Positions 1-9,873 of a stretch of DNA of 64,000 nt are shown here, in pieces. A model generated the notes under the pieces. The model made no database searches and was not told where the DNA came from. It was given only the letters and a program-made list of their open reading frames with translations. Source of the stretch: Chryseobacterium shigense (GTDB taxonomy: Bacteria; Bacteroidota; Bacteroidia; Flavobacteriales; Weeksellaceae); the NCBI RefSeq assembly GCF_014207845.1, contig NZ_JACHLC010000004.1, positions 1 to 64,000 on the forward strand, in the 5' to 3' direction. A program made the position numbers and the translations under genes. Position 1 is the first letter of the stretch. The number at the start of each line of letters is the position of its first letter.

Positions 1-3000
1 ATCCGGGCAATAGGCTGGGTTTTGTTATAGCCCCAGATGATAGTTGTGGAAACACCGCTTCTTGAGGTATACTGCTGTATGTTTCCTTTTTCATCATATT
101 TGTCATAGGTGACTTCTGTGGATGAAGCTGTCGGAGTTTGTATATCGTAGGATAAAACTGAACTTGGAAGTAAATTCAGAGGATTGTCATATCTTGTCTC
201 TGTTTTAGAGATGGTTTTGGAATCCTTTTTTACTTCTGTTTCTAAGGGAATCCCTATCATACTGGCATTGATAAGTTTCTGATTGCCTTTGTCGTGGGCA
301 TACTTATAGCCGGTTTCTTCGGTTCTGCCATCCGGTAAAACAGCAGTAGTCTTTGAAAGCTGTTTTTCTACATTATCATAATTGTAATGGGTTGTGGTAA
401 CCATTTTTTTATATCCGCTGTCATCAGTAACATTTGCAGGAACGTCTTCCATGTATTCTTTCGAGATACTCTTATCTAAAAAGACAGAATAGGATGGCAG
501 CATATACCCTGAGATATACATATTATTGATGTAAGTTCCGGCATTTGATCCCGAAGGAACAAATGCAAGGGGAAATACAGTCATTCCTGCCACACTTGAT
601 ATTAGATTTACCTGATCAGGCCTGTAATCATTCTGCGTAGATTTTTTTAAATACAGCTGCCCGTTCCTGTTTCCAAAAACTTTTTGTGAAATAAGATTTC
701 CATTAAGATTTCCTACAGGTACATCCCAAAGCATGGTATTCTGGGTAGATCCTATAATATTACTTAACGTACTGCCTGAATTACTAAACAAACCATCATC
801 TGTAGGAGGTCTGAAGGTATAGCTGTTTTGAATATTACTGGTTGTAAATTTTTTTTCCTCCCCGCCATTTTCAAACATATCCCCTCCATAACTAATACTT
901 ACAACCGGATATACAGGATCATAAATATTGTAATTGTAATCGTTGATTTCCCCATCATTATTGAGTATTGATTTATTAACCATCGTTACCTGTGGTTCTG
1001 AGTTCAGTATGGTTTCAGAAATACTTCCAACCAAGGGACTACCTGACGTAGGATTTTGCGAAGGAGGAGTATAAGGGGCATATATTTTCTGATCAAATCT
1101 GAAAGATTTAAAGTTAGGGATGTATTGGAAATCCAGGGCAGCAATGTTATTGATATTTCTATAATCAGTATAATAGATTCTTTTGATGTTCACCGGTCCG
1201 TTTTCAGAAACATCATACTGCTTTTTAAGTCTTATATTTCCGTTTTGTACGATATTCCATTCGCCTTTTTTAGGGTATTTTATCACAGCGGTTCCGCTGC
1301 ATTCCCGGCAGATATTATTTAGGATTCTATACTTTAACTGATATGTCTTATTAGGTTGAACAGTGAAGTTGTCAGACTCTCCTATATAGTATATTGTTTT
1401 AGAAAGGAATATAGGTTTCGTATAAACAACTTGCCCGGTGGCAGTGTCAATAATATCAAACTGAGCTTTCCCTTTGTCAGCAAAGTTAGTCTGGACGTTT
1501 GAATGAAGTTTCAGCTCTATCTGGATACTGTTTCCTTCTACCTCTGAAGCCTGCAGACTGCCTGACGATTCTCCCGATAAAGGAAGATGCGAATTTACCA
1601 GATCATAATCAATTAAAGAATCGTCTGCCCATAAAGCTTGAGTATTTCCTATTACCTGCTGTTTTTCTCCTTCAACAGGCTTTAAGCTTCTTGCCGGTAC
1701 AGGCTCGTACTCAAAAACAGTTTTACCTTTTGTAGGATAGATCACGGAAGCCAGTGTTCCGTTTTTCGTAAAATTAAAATCAGGTCTCCGGTCTGCATAA
1801 TAATCAGTATTCTGGTTAAAAAGAGTATAATCGGCTCCAAATAAGTTCAAATTGGGAAGCAGTGTATTGGGATTGCTTTTGCCGTTACTGTACCCTAAAT
1901 AATCCATACTGAACGATAGCCTGTCGGGAAGAGCCAAGGGATTGTTATATTCAAACTGATGTTCCTGAACAAAATTTTCCTGGCCGTTTTTCAGGGTATA
2001 CTCTTTCACTTTTTCAAGAAAAAAACGTTTTTTTTGAGGGTCTGTTGCAGAATTGTGGATATACTCAAATACAATTTTCCTGTTGTTTATGTTATGGGAA
2101 GCAATAGTTATATTTCCTACTTTCTGAAAAGTTTCGGAGGGTACTGTCGCATAATTTATAAGCACTTTTTCGGTGTCTGTTGTGATTTGCGTCAGGATTT
2201 TAGGATCATTGATATTGAGTTTTTTAATGGACTGACTGTAGGAGGTTGAAGGTGGGAACGAACTAGTACCTTCGGCAGGCATCCCCTGGTCGTAAAGAGA
2301 GCTGGCCAGAGATGCTGATTCATTTAAACCCAACAGGGTGACATTTGGGCTTACCTGTGTATAAGAAAATTCAATCTTATGACCAGCCGTATTCTCTATT
2401 TTTGTTAAAAAAAAGCTGGTCACACCATTAAGAAAAGCATTTGCCCTTACTGTTGTTTTTTCAGTCGCTCCTGTGCCTCCGAAAGTATATTTTGTGCCGT
2501 CAAAAGTGGTAATAATAAAAGTATACGTTTCTTTAAAGATTCCTACGGTCTCAATTTTCAGGTTATTATCCTGAGTCAAAAGAACAGGTTTGAAATTATG
2601 GTCAAGATAAAAGCTCCCGCTATAGCCAGGAAATGAAAAATTAAAAATATCCGGCTGGTGGTCATAATGTGCAACATTACCCCGGGTATAGTTTACCAAC
2701 GTTAATTCTTCCTGCGGACTGGACAGCTGAGTTAGATCATTAACATCCAACAAAAGCCTGTAACCAGCCATTTCATCTTTTTTGTCATATATTGTTCTAT
2801 TAATCACGCCACCCGCTTCCAATACCCAGTTCATTCCCACAGTATTCGGTGTATCATTTACCTTTACCCCAGCTTTGCTGTATGTTAAAGATATAGGATG
2901 CTTAAGTTTATTTGAGCTTATAGTGTGAATAGGGATGCTTACATTGGGATTTCCTTTAAATTCATTAAACTGTAAGTTTCCGAATTGGGTTCTGTAATAG

Positions 3001-3134
3001 GATTCAGGAGACGGAGGATTAATATTAAGGGATGAGTCATCATCATTTTGACCTGTCTTCATCAAAGTGCTAAACTCTTGCGCTGTGAAATTATTGGCAA
3101 GTATAAGGCCTGCACAAATTACAATTTTTTTCAT
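1..3134 (-). CDS. RHS/YD-repeat-type secreted protein (N-terminal part, cut by window edge)
   Basis: An open minus-strand frame starts at the ATG at 3134 with a signal peptide (MKKIVICAGLILANNFTAQ) and runs off the left edge without a stop, about 1044 codons. Early residues carry the SpvB/RHS-like pattern 'GNPNVSIPIHTI...ISLTYSKAGVKV...GMNWVLEAGGVINR'. Near the edge is 'IIWGYNKTQPIA', a phrase typical of flavobacterial RHS proteins just before their YD-repeat core. The start lies 13 bp after the stop of the upstream T9SS protein, so the two are probably co-transcribed. Family members are large secreted proteins, often with a variable toxin-like C-terminus; that end is outside the window, so no toxin activity can be claimed. 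Confidence 0.8.
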   Translation of the reverse strand, partial: MKKIVICAGLILANNFTAQEFSTLMKTGQNDDDSSLNINPPSPESYYRTQFGNLQFNEFKGNPNVSIPIHTISSNKLKHPISLTYSKAGVKVNDTPNTVGMNWVLEAGGVINRTIYDKKDEMAGYRLLLDVNDLTQLSSPQEELTLVNYTRGNVAHYDHQPDIFNFSFPGYSGSFYLDHNFKPVLLTQDNNLKIETVGIFKETYTFIITTFDGTKYTFGGTGATEKTTVRANAFLNGVTSFFLTKIENTAGHKIEFSYTQVSPNVTLLGLNESASLASSLYDQGMPAEGTSSFPPSTSYSQSIKKLNINDPKILTQITTDTEKVLINYATVPSETFQKVGNITIASHNINNRKIVFEYIHNSATDPQKKRFFLEKVKEYTLKNGQENFVQEHQFEYNNPLALPDRLSFSMDYLGYSNGKSNPNTLLPNLNLFGADYTLFNQNTDYYADRRPDFNFTKNGTLASVIYPTKGKTVFEYEPVPARSLKPVEGEKQQVIGNTQALWADDSLIDYDLVNSHLPLSGESSGSLQASEVEGNSIQIELKLHSNVQTNFADKGKAQFDIIDTATGQVVYTKPIFLSKTIYYIGESDNFTVQPNKTYQLKYRILNNICRECSGTAVIKYPKKGEWNIVQNGNIRLKKQYDVSENGPVNIKRIYYTDYRNINNIAALDFQYIPNFKSFRFDQKIYAPYTPPSQNPTSGSPLVGSISETILNSEPQVTMVNKSILNNDGEINDYNYNIYDPVYPVVSISYGGDMFENGGEEKKFTTSNIQNSYTFRPPTDDGLFSNSGSTLSNIIGSTQNTMLWDVPVGNLNGNLISQKVFGNRNGQLYLKKSTQNDYRPDQVNLISSVAGMTVFPLAFVPSGSNAGTYINNMYISGYMLPSYSVFLDKSISKEYMEDVPANVTDDSGYKKMVTTTHYNYDNVEKQLSKTTAVLPDGRTEETGYKYAHDKGNQKLINASMIGIPLETEVKKDSKTISKTETRYDNPLNLLPSSVLSYDIQTPTASSTEVTYDKYDEKGNIQQYTSRSGVSTTIIWGYNKTQPIAR

Positions 3135-3147
3135 TTTTATCAGTGTT

Positions 3148-4728
3148 TTATTTCTTGATTAATTTGGCACTTGCTGTTTTGTTCGTATCTGTTTTTATCG
3201 TCACCAGATAAGCTCCCTGAATTAAATTCTGGGTATTAATCTTAGTCACTTTATTCTTAGTTTTCAAACTCTGGAATTGTCTTCCTCCCATATCATAAAG
3301 TAGAATATCTGCTTCCTTGAAATCGGAGCCTATTTCCACATAAGCATAATCTGAAACAGGGTTCGGATAAATCTTGATGTCCTGTTTCTCGATCAGCTGG
3401 TCAAGTTGTTTGTCTCCAAGCTTTACAATTTTCCAGTTCTCTTTTCCGAGCTCTTCAGCACTGGTTCCAGCCAATATGATTGAGCCGTCCCTGTTCAGTT
3501 TTATATCTGAAAGTCTTTCTTCTCTTTTTCTGGATTCTCCTTTTACATGTTTTCTCCACTGCTCTTCTCCGTTTTGATTCAAATATAGCATCCAGAAGGT
3601 TTCATCATCGGTCTGTATCTTTCCTTCGGCTTGGGTGTAACCACCTAACAGGATTCCTTTAGAAGATTTATCATCTGCTGAATTTAAAATACTCGTTCCC
3701 ATCAGGATATCCCTATTTCCGAAATTGTAGGATTTCTGCCAAAGTTCTTCTCCTTTTTCATTTAAGGAAATCAACCACAGATCGGTTCCTTCTTCAATTC
3801 CTGTGGTTTTGTTTCCTGACCTGTCAGATCTCGATTCACCTCCGATGATAAATCCGGTTGAAATCAAAGCCAATGTTCTTAGATGGTCATCTCCTTTACC
3901 TCCATAATTCTTTTCCCATTCTACTTTCCCGGTTTTGTCTAATTTGACGATCCAGTAATCTCCTTCTCCGAAGTTTTCAGTTTTCTTTGAACCACTTGTA
4001 TTACTTCTCGAATAGATCCCTAACAAAGCACCTCCATCTTTAGTTGGAATCATTTTTTCTACCTCATCCAATCCTTTTCCGCCTAAAATTAATTGGGATA
4101 ATTCTTTTCCGTCTTTATCAAGTTTTACAATCAAAACATCTTTGGAACCATAACCTTTGTATTTAGAATCCTGAGCATAATCTGAAAGATTACGAACGGA
4201 GTTCATGAAAGATCCGGCAATAAAAAATCCTAAATCTGTAGTCTGAATTACCGATCTTGCTTCTTCATCAGATGCTGATCCTAAAGTTTTCTGCCAAAGT
4301 TCTTCCCCGAATTCATTAAGTCTTACGAACCAAATATCTGAGCCGCCTTTGGAATCTTCTTTTTTATCCAAGCCTTTACAGGAATAGCTGGTTCCGGAAA
4401 TTAAAAAGCCTCCATCCTGGGTAGCTACAGATCCTGAAAGGTAATCATGGTTTTGTCCTGAAATATATTTTTCCCAAACCCCATCGCCCTGTTGGTTGAG
4501 TTTGATTAAATGGAAATCGTAGCCGTTGTTCTGCTTACTGCCTTCTGCCTGAAGCTTACTGCTCTGAATACTGCTTCCTGTAATTAAGTATTGCCCATCA
4601 ATAGTTGTAGTAACCTGGCTTAGAAAATCCTGCGTTGAGGATTTGATATCTTTCTGCCACAATACTTCCTGGGCAGACAGCCCGAAAACAGCGCATAGAA
4701 TACATGCACCAGAATATATTTTCTTCAT
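3148..4728 (-). CDS. T9SS type A sorting domain protein with beta-propeller-like repeats
   Basis: 526 residues with a signal peptide ending at SAQ. The body is built from repeats of about 50-60 residues of the form 'lvkLn..Ge.lWqK..GG...D....i....dGgfl..G', as in secreted propeller-like repeat proteins. The C-terminus is a T9SS type A sorting domain, starting 'IKIYPNPVSDYAYVEI' and ending 'AKLIKK'. It should be exported through the outer membrane by the type IX system and anchored or released at the surface. It is the first gene of a two-gene unit with the RHS-type protein and has a good Bacteroidota promoter just upstream. The substrate or role is unknown. Confidence 0.85.
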   Translation of the reverse strand: MKKIYSGACILCAVFGLSAQEVLWQKDIKSSTQDFLSQVTTTIDGQYLITGSSIQSSKLQAEGSKQNNGYDFHLIKLNQQGDGVWEKYISGQNHDYLSGSVATQDGGFLISGTSYSCKGLDKKEDSKGGSDIWFVRLNEFGEELWQKTLGSASDEEARSVIQTTDLGFFIAGSFMNSVRNLSDYAQDSKYKGYGSKDVLIVKLDKDGKELSQLILGGKGLDEVEKMIPTKDGGALLGIYSRSNTSGSKKTENFGEGDYWIVKLDKTGKVEWEKNYGGKGDDHLRTLALISTGFIIGGESRSDRSGNKTTGIEEGTDLWLISLNEKGEELWQKSYNFGNRDILMGTSILNSADDKSSKGILLGGYTQAEGKIQTDDETFWMLYLNQNGEEQWRKHVKGESRKREERLSDIKLNRDGSIILAGTSAEELGKENWKIVKLGDKQLDQLIEKQDIKIYPNPVSDYAYVEIGSDFKEADILLYDMGGRQFQSLKTKNKVTKINTQNLIQGAYLVTIKTDTNKTASAKLIKK

Positions 4729-4770
4729 CCGTTTGTGTATTAATTAATATTGGTTTTTATAATTTTCCGG

Positions 4771-4801
4771 CAAATTTAACGTTTTTTAACACACATGCAA
4801 A
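4771..4801 (-). promoter_or_regulatory. Bacteroidota-type promoter for the T9SS protein/RHS unit
   Basis: On the minus strand TTTG (4801-4798), a 19-nt spacer and TAAATTTG (4778-4771) match the Bacteroidota sigma-factor consensus (TTTG-N19-21-TAnnTTTG). Transcription would begin about 35 nt before the ATG at 4728. Confidence 0.65.
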
Positions 4802-4956
4802 TCTCGTTATTGAGATTTAATATCGATAATTTCACTTATCCGTGTCTTAAAGTGTTATTTCCCCTAATAAAAACAAAGGTATTCGGGCAAAGCGACAGAA
4901 CTTGTCGTATTAAGAGGATAAACCATAATTTTAAAAGCCCGGAATTTAAAATAAAC

Positions 4957-4983
4957 AAACCCTCCAATAAACTTGGAGGGTTT
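4957..4983 (-). terminator. Intrinsic terminator of the CotH-family gene
   Basis: Nine-bp perfect stem AAACCCTCC/GGAGGGTTT with a 9-nt loop, about 27 nt beyond the stop codon at 5010 and U-rich afterwards on the minus strand. Confidence 0.75.
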
Positions 4984-5009
4984 TAATGTACTATTTAAAT
5001 CAGATAGGA

Positions 5010-8000
5010 TTAGTCTTTTGTTACTTTGAAAACTTTAGATTCTTTCTCACCTTGAATCTTTATAAGATATCCACCTTGACTTAGTCCGGATACGTCAATA
5101 GAATTTTTTCCGGTATCAAGCTTTTCTGTCTTTACAATCTGTCCTGTCATATTGTAAATAGAAATCACAGATTCTTCATTAAGATTGACAAATAAAATGT
5201 CCTTCATTGGAACAGGGTAAATTTTAATCCCGCGGTTATTATCCACAGTATCTATATCTGTTCTCATCCTTTGCCCTGTCGGTTTTGCCATTTTAGCACT
5301 AGCAGCATCACTTGAGATAGATTTAGCTTCCCAGCTTGCCGGAAGTTCATTATTCAGATCAGAAGAAATCAGTTTCAAGTAAGATCCCTGTCCGTTGGCT
5401 TCAACCGGCCATGGTGAAATGCCGGAGAAAAATACATAATCAACAGTACTTCCTGACTTATCCTTAAAGGTGATCGGTTCACCGGAATTACTCAAACTGC
5501 CGCTTGTCCATTGGAATTTGTTGTGTTGGCTGAATCCTGTAACCAGTGCAAGATCTTTCACCAGCATGATCGTCTGATTCGGTGAAATAATTGTTCCCTG
5601 GGGGAATGTATAAGTAACAGCATCTGTAACAGTATACCCGGAAACGTCCAAGTCAGATCCTCCTGCATTTGTGAGCATTAAGAATTCTGCATCACCATTG
5701 GTTTGCGGCTTGTAATTAATCCCTGTAATAACAAATTTACCCGGATTCACATCTTCAACCTTGATCATCTTTGAAAACTTTGGCCCCCAGTTATTTGTGG
5801 TAAAGGCACGTGTAATAATATTGTAGGTTCCAACCGGTAAAGTAAATGTTCCGTTATAGAGATATGCTTCCTGAGAAACCACTCCGTCATTCCCCATCGG
5901 GTCCGTATCGTTTAATGTGTAATAAACCTGAGTTCCTGAATTCGGATTATCGATCTGGATAGTATCTGTTTTCCTGATCGTTGCCGGTGTTGGAATTTCA
6001 TTAGGCAGAAGGGTGTGCGCCATATTATATTCCAGCCATTTCTTTAAGTTGAATGAAACTCTTTCCGGAACCTGAGCAATAATTCTTGGTCCGTCTACAT
6101 TTTTCCACTGTTCGTAAACATTTCCTGTATAGCCCATATACGCTGCATCAAGCTTATATAATCTGTCAAGCTCCGTCATTGTAGTTTGAATCTTATTCTG
6201 CACATTCACCACAGATAAGGAAGCACCATCCGCTCCGGCAAAATTCCCCGAAGCAGGCCCTATATATTTAAGGACAGCATCTTTTACCAGGGTTTTAAAT
6301 TCCAGATTTCCGGTTGTTGCATTGGTATTTGAACCCATGAAATTCCCGAATAGCCCACCCGGTCCATTGATACTGCCCGGCGAGTAAAGCCATTTAAATT
6401 TATAATTGCCTCCGCCTCCGGCAAATCCTCTTGCAGGCATTGACACATCTGATGAAGAAACCGTAATCCCGCCAAAGAAGGAACCATCCGTATCATTAAT
6501 CATAAATTTAGCCTTCATCACATCGGGATTGGTATTGTGCGTAATAGCAGCTGCCTCGTTCTCAGTATCGGTAAACATAAATACCAGCTGGAACTTGATT
6601 AAATCATCAACATCCACCAGTTTTTTGAAGTCCTGGAATTTCTTGGCAGCCGCAGTATTTCGGATGTTATTCCATACAGCCTGGCTTCCGTCTCCTGATT
6701 CTACAACACCTCCCGTAAAATATCCGTCCTGAAGGTTTACTTTAGTGTAATTATTATCGTCGTCCCCGAAAACTTCCTCAAGGTTATTCGCATTGAAATC
6801 ATTCCTCATGGTCTTTAAGCCACGGTATTTACCATTGATGAACAGATTGATATACCTGGTATTCAAAGCATATTTTCCTATTTCTTTCTGCAGATTCATT
6901 GATATTTTTTCACTGAATCTCATGAATCCGATATTGTAAACATTCCGTGAAGCATTATCCTGTCCCTGTTTCAATTCTAAAGTCTGAATTTTACCCGGAT
7001 TTTCAAAAGCATCATTCGGATAATCGTCAAAGAAGGTATAATTGGCCTTTTTTACACCAGAATCACTGTTAAACTTGAACTTAAGATTAGGATTATAGAA
7101 ACCTACACTTTCCTGTCCGAATTTTCTTGCCAAAGAATTACTGAAGAAATTTTTTCTTCCGCTGTAAACATTATTGTCGATGTATTCTACGGAAGCTTCA
7201 GCCCATGTTGTATTAGGCTCGGAATTGGTTGTTACCGAAACAATAGGAACTTCCCCGATTGCCTGGGCATATTCTGCAGCAGTGATATTGGATTTGTAAT
7301 ACCATTGCCAGTAACCGTCTGCAGTGGATTCATTGGCATAATTGTTTCTTAAAACATACGTATGGGCAACCACTCCCGAATTGTTTCCTCCGCCATCATA
7401 AGCATATACTTTTACTGCCGAAGTTTTGTTAATTGCAATCGGGGCCGTATAAACTGTTCCTACTATTGCTGATGGTGTTTTCCCGTCCAAAGTATATTTT
7501 ACCGTAGTTCCTGCAGGCGCAGAAATTGTAAGATCAAATCCTGAATCATAAACACCTCTTGTTTTACTGAAACCAAGATCAACACGTTGCTTTCCTTCAT
7601 TATTCGAAGTATTGTAGGTAGGTGTAATAAAATTGACTAAACTTCCTGTACCGTCAGGGAATTTCCCTACAGTCTGGTTATAAGGAATGCCCTGATAAGT
7701 TAAAATATCCTGCTGAATCACATTTCCGCCAACCTTTCTTGAAAAATAAACGGTCTCCCCATCTGAACCCAACCCGAAATTAAGATGGTTATTTCCTTTG
7801 GAAGGATCACTGTCTGCAATAAAAGTTGTAAAGCCTTTTGCTGGTATATAAATGTCTTTCAGTTCGCTTAAAGTACGGTTTCCATTTTTATCGGAAAGGT
7901 AGATTCCGCTGTTCTGCTTATTGAAATATACCGGATAATCGTGGTCATTATAGATTTCAATCCAGTCTTCGTCCTGGCTTTGGGTGCCTTCTGAGGAAAC

Positions 8001-9749
8001 TTCATTAATATAAAGCTTACTCATATTGGCAGGATTGCTTTCTATATCAATTTCGGGGCCTCCGTTATTGTTAAGATATTCAATAACCAATCTCGGCTGG
8101 TAAAGCTCTGAACCGTTTCTGGAATATACATTTGCTCCCCCGGAATCTGATTCTAACTTAAACGACAGTGAATTCCCTGACTGCCACCCGTTAATTCTTG
8201 CCTGATCAACAAGGTTTCTGAGGTTTGCAGTTCTGTACTTGGAATTCGATGTCCAGTTTCCTGTATTCCAGTCTACAAATATTGATGAATAATCACGTTT
8301 TGTAATATTCCCTGAAGTGGTATTGTATACTTCTGCATTTGACATTTCAGAAGATATTTTCACCCTAGCGTTTGCACTGTTTCCATAAGCATAAAACTCA
8401 ATGTAGGCATCGGTAACCTGGGCATTGTCAGGAAGCTGGATATTCTCAAACCTGACACCTGTAGTCTGTGCTGTTGCCCCGGATTTCCCTCCAAGCTCCA
8501 GAATTCCTCTTACCAGATCCATTCCGCCTGTGGAAAGATTCTGTATTCCGTCATTCTCTCCGGCAGAAACATATTTTCTGATGGTTTCATCCTGAGGAGC
8601 CGGCCCTACGCTTGGTCCGGCACCGTTATTTTTGTATTCAATAACCAGTTTAGGCTGATAATTCGGCCACCCGTTTACAGACCAGGCCGTAGCGCTTCCA
8701 TCGTTCCCCTCAACTTTGAAAGCAAGGGCCTGACCGGATTGCCAGCCGTTTAATCTGTTTTCATCTATGATTTCCTTTAAATCGGCACTTTTATATATTG
8801 TATTTCCAGATGTCCAGGGAGCAGTAACCCACTTTGCCTTCCGGTGAGAATAATTTCTTCCGGAAATATTGCTGTTGGCAGCTGTATAAACCGGGGCATT
8901 ACCTAATTCTGTGCGGAAAACCAGTTCTGCATTGTTCGGATTGGTTCCGTAGGAATAAAACTCTATGTAAGCTTTTGTAATTTCCGCACCTGCAGGAATC
9001 TGAACATTTTCAAATCTTAAACCGGTTACTTGCGGTGTAAGACCGGACTTACCTCCCAGTTCCAGAATTCCGCCTGCCAAATCCATATTCCCGTTAGTAA
9101 GGGTTTGCTCAGCATCGTTATTCCCTGAAGAAACTACTGTTGTAACTGTTACCGTCTGGGTAGAATAGTTGATCACCAGCTTGGGTCTTTTTCCAGCTGC
9201 TGCAGAATACGACCGTACTGTAAATGCTCCCTGCCCGTTTCCTTGAATACGAAATGCGAGACTGGCATTGTTAAGGCCTGCATTGGCAAACATTTCATTG
9301 AGTACGTTTTTCAGATCCGGAGATTGGTACTGCTGATCTACCACGCATCCGGAAGTGATCCATTCTGCAAAAGATGTGGAATAAATCCGGGATTTTAAAT
9401 TCAAGCCTGTAGAAGCGGCGGCAGATGCAGGATACGGAAGTGAGTTTCCTATTTCTCCTGTGATCTTCATTGTTGTGGAAGATGTACTTGGTTCATCTCC
9501 GTTAAAAACAAGATAAACACTGTTGATAGCTGCATCCGCCGGTAGCGAAATGCCTTCAAAGCGTAAAAAGGTTTCCTGAAGGGTTGCACCATCTTTTCCT
9601 GCAAGCTCAAGATCAGAACTTGTGATATCAGCTGTATTATCAGCTCTTACTTCCACATCATTATTCTGTGTGGAGACCTCCATCTGAAATAGGCTTTGGG
9701 CAGACACCGCAAAAGGCAGGAATGCTACCAATAATAGATTTTTTTTCAA
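5010..9749 (-). CDS. Giant secreted CotH-kinase-like protein with lamin-tail domains and T9SS signal
   Basis: About 1579 residues from a TTG start. Numbered from the longer ATG frame at 9800 (subtract 17): signal peptide ending SAQ at 35; three homologous beta-rich DNRLRE-like repeats (about 37-213, 220-390, 408-575) sharing 'LELGGKSG' and 'LRFENVQIP'; a lamin-tail domain (596-705, 'LYINEVSS...DWIEIYN'); a chitobiase-C-like beta domain (752-805, 'VKYTLDGKTP'); a CotH kinase-like region (about 860-1230, with 'LFINGKYRGLKTMRNDF'); a second chitobiase-like domain ('VYYTLNDTDP'); a second lamin-tail domain; and a T9SS type A sorting domain starting 'IKIYPVPMKDILFVNL'. The ATG at 9800 lies inside the upstream gene's terminator hairpin, and the signal peptide begins right after the TTG at 9749, so TTG is preferred. 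Probably a cell-surface protein; kinase activity is not established. Confidence 0.8.
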   Translation of the reverse strand: MKKNLLLVAFLPFAVSAQSLFQMEVSTQNNDVEVRADNTADITSSDLELAGKDGATLQETFLRFEGISLPADAAINSVYLVFNGDEPSTSSTTMKITGEIGNSLPYPASAAASTGLNLKSRIYSTSFAEWITSGCVVDQQYQSPDLKNVLNEMFANAGLNNASLAFRIQGNGQGAFTVRSYSAAAGKRPKLVINYSTQTVTVTTVVSSGNNDAEQTLTNGNMDLAGGILELGGKSGLTPQVTGLRFENVQIPAGAEITKAYIEFYSYGTNPNNAELVFRTELGNAPVYTAANSNISGRNYSHRKAKWVTAPWTSGNTIYKSADLKEIIDENRLNGWQSGQALAFKVEGNDGSATAWSVNGWPNYQPKLVIEYKNNGAGPSVGPAPQDETIRKYVSAGENDGIQNLSTGGMDLVRGILELGGKSGATAQTTGVRFENIQLPDNAQVTDAYIEFYAYGNSANARVKISSEMSNAEVYNTTSGNITKRDYSSIFVDWNTGNWTSNSKYRTANLRNLVDQARINGWQSGNSLSFKLESDSGGANVYSRNGSELYQPRLVIEYLNNNGGPEIDIESNPANMSKLYINEVSSEGTQSQDEDWIEIYNDHDYPVYFNKQNSGIYLSDKNGNRTLSELKDIYIPAKGFTTFIADSDPSKGNNHLNFGLGSDGETVYFSRKVGGNVIQQDILTYQGIPYNQTVGKFPDGTGSLVNFITPTYNTSNNEGKQRVDLGFSKTRGVYDSGFDLTISAPAGTTVKYTLDGKTPSAIVGTVYTAPIAINKTSAVKVYAYDGGGNNSGVVAHTYVLRNNYANESTADGYWQWYYKSNITAAEYAQAIGEVPIVSVTTNSEPNTTWAEASVEYIDNNVYSGRKNFFSNSLARKFGQESVGFYNPNLKFKFNSDSGVKKANYTFFDDYPNDAFENPGKIQTLELKQGQDNASRNVYNIGFMRFSEKISMNLQKEIGKYALNTRYINLFINGKYRGLKTMRNDFNANNLEEVFGDDDNNYTKVNLQDGYFTGGVVESGDGSQAVWNNIRNTAAAKKFQDFKKLVDVDDLIKFQLVFMFTDTENEAAAITHNTNPDVMKAKFMINDTDGSFFGGITVSSSDVSMPARGFAGGGGNYKFKWLYSPGSINGPGGLFGNFMGSNTNATTGNLEFKTLVKDAVLKYIGPASGNFAGADGASLSVVNVQNKIQTTMTELDRLYKLDAAYMGYTGNVYEQWKNVDGPRIIAQVPERVSFNLKKWLEYNMAHTLLPNEIPTPATIRKTDTIQIDNPNSGTQVYYTLNDTDPMGNDGVVSQEAYLYNGTFTLPVGTYNIITRAFTTNNWGPKFSKMIKVEDVNPGKFVITGINYKPQTNGDAEFLMLTNAGGSDLDVSGYTVTDAVTYTFPQGTIISPNQTIMLVKDLALVTGFSQHNKFQWTSGSLSNSGEPITFKDKSGSTVDYVFFSGISPWPVEANGQGSYLKLISSDLNNELPASWEAKSISSDAASAKMAKPTGQRMRTDIDTVDNNRGIKIYPVPMKDILFVNLNEESVISIYNMTGQIVKTEKLDTGKNSIDVSGLSQGGYLIKIQGEKESKVFKVTKD

Positions 9750-9773
9750 GGTAATTTTTTTTATGATTAAAAA

Positions 9774-9798
9774 GAGCTGCCTGTATTCAAGGCAGCTC
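9774..9798 (-). terminator. Intrinsic terminator of the 451-residue surface protein gene
   Basis: Eight-bp perfect GC-rich stem GAGCTGCC/GGCAGCTC with a 9-nt loop, followed on the minus strand by TTTTT. It occupies the sequence an ATG start at 9800 for the CotH-family gene would need, which argues for that gene's TTG start at 9749. Confidence 0.8.
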
Positions 9799-9873
9799 AA
9801 AACTTATAAGATATTTGCCTTATGTTTTATTATAACTTTCATATCTGCCCGTCAAATACGGGAAATAATCTGT

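Noticed and set aside
1056..2249. Several plus-strand frames in the first 2.3 kb
   Set aside because: They are antisense to the continuous RHS-type frame.
4795..4986. Plus-strand frame of 63 codons
   Set aside because: It runs across the promoter of one gene and the terminator of another on the opposite strand; no homology pattern or promoter.
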